Shown here: positions 15,547-16,116 of the stretch, in pieces | How the letters are laid out: each line of letters starts with the position of its first letter | Position numbering within the stretch: position 1 is the first letter of the stretch | Source of the DNA: Sphingobacteriaceae bacterium | GTDB taxonomy: Bacteria > Bacteroidota > Bacteroidia > Sphingobacteriales > Sphingobacteriaceae | Length of the DNA stretch: 16,116 nucleotides | Assembly: GCA_947478315.1 (NCBI GenBank) | Contig: CANJWF010000009.1 | Coordinates: 1-16,116 of the forward strand | Direction: 5' to 3' | The notes under the pieces: model-generated | What the model was told of the DNA's origin: nothing | The model's input: the letters and a program-made list of their open reading frames with translations, nothing else | The model's database searches: none | Translations under genes and position numbers: made by a program

Positions 15547-16116
15547 ATGAGCCATTATTTCAAAGGAGAATATCCATACCTCCGATTAATTATCCCATTC
15601 CTAATGGGCATGGGTTGTAGTTTTTTAATCGATTTTTCACCCATAGTAACCCATTTTTCAATCATCATTAGCCTCCTCCTCCTTATTTTCCTTTGGATTT
15701 TTAACCATTTCTATCGCAAATACAAATTTTACCAATACCCATATTGGATAGGTATCAGCATCGGAAGTTACATGTTAATTGCTGGGGTAAGTACCGTGCA
15801 AAATCAATTTTATTTTCAACAAGTTCATCAACATTTTTCACAACAAAAAGCTGTCTGTTTAAAAGTTCGTGTATGCGAAGAACCTATTTTCAAACAGAAT
15901 ATAATCAAATTCAAAGCCTATGCAACAAAAACATACACTTCACAACAATCTCAATGCTGCAAAGGATACTTATTAGTCAGCATACGACGCCCCCATCATC
16001 TGCATCCAATGCATATACAATATGGCGATGAACTGATACTTCCTGCCAACTTTACCACTATTACTCCTCCATCCAATCCATACATGTTCAATTATCAACA
16101 TTATCTACACACACAA
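15547..16116 (+). CDS. comEC: ComEC/Rec2-family DNA-uptake channel, N-terminal part
   Basis: The frame from ATG 15547 is open for 190 codons to the end of the window, so the gene is cut by the edge. The visible part matches the N-terminal region (DUF4131) of ComEC: two or three membrane helices (LRLIIPFLMGMGCSFLI, then SIIISLLLLIFLWIF, then YWIGISIGSYMLIAGV), a soluble OB-like segment with VCLKVRVCEEPIF and KGYLLVSIRR, then YGDELILPANFTTITPPSNP followed by FNYQHYL. This PPxNPxxFxYxxYL block is a hallmark of the family. ComEC forms the inner-membrane channel that brings single-stranded DNA into the cytoplasm during transformation. The competence domain and metallo-beta-lactamase domain would lie beyond the window. 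It follows the helix-hairpin-helix protein gene by 35 bp, suggesting one operon. Confidence 0.93.
   Translation, partial: MSHYFKGEYPYLRLIIPFLMGMGCSFLIDFSPIVTHFSIIISLLLLIFLWIFNHFYRKYKFYQYPYWIGISIGSYMLIAGVSTVQNQFYFQQVHQHFSQQKAVCLKVRVCEEPIFKQNIIKFKAYATKTYTSQQSQCCKGYLLVSIRRPHHLHPMHIQYGDELILPANFTTITPPSNPYMFNYQHYLHTQ

Noticed and set aside
15744..16031. 95-residue plus-strand open frame
   Set aside because: It is a shadow of comEC, which is read in another frame from 15547 with clear family motifs.

Overview
The window looks like an AT-rich chromosome segment from a member of the Bacteroidota. Supporting signs are several Bacteroidota-type -7 motifs (TAnnTTTG) upstream of genes, few Shine-Dalgarno sequences, a lipoprotein ending its signal in LSC-KK, outer-membrane beta-barrel proteins ending in Phe, and families (KirBac-type channel, ABC-2 exporter with a secreted M1 peptidase, helix-hairpin-helix barrel protein) with typical Bacteroidota architecture. 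I cannot assign a genus.

Layout, left to right. (1) A minus-strand membrane pair: a short DUF421/YetF-type protein followed by an inward-rectifier potassium channel that lacks its usual C-terminal end. (2) An 845-bp gap (1377-2221) with gene debris and repeats. (3) carA on the plus strand, converging on sucD (minus) across a 28-bp perfect inverted repeat that serves as a two-way terminator. (4) A minus-strand block of gmhA, ABC ATPase, lipoprotein zinc-peptidase candidate, ABC-2 permease, secreted M1 aminopeptidase and sucD; the two exporter subunits are separated by the lipoprotein gene. (5) A broken DUF1569/DinB-like gene just upstream of gmhA, with an in-frame stop and a frameshift. (6) A small unknown gene with its own promoter-like motif and a clear intrinsic terminator. 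(7) A second degenerate gap (11902-12663) that shares diverged repeats with the first. (8) A plus-strand cluster running off the right edge: a predicted outer-membrane barrel, a helix-hairpin-helix plus barrel protein, and the N-terminal part of ComEC.

How the genes may work together: the last cluster joins two predicted outer-membrane proteins, one with a ComEA-like DNA-binding fold, to the inner-membrane DNA channel ComEC, which suggests a DNA-uptake unit. The exporter with its two neighbouring peptidases may be a peptide export/processing unit. carA, sucD and gmhA are ordinary housekeeping genes without their usual partners (carB, sucC, other heptose genes) beside them. Pseudogene debris and a clipped channel gene point to ongoing gene loss.
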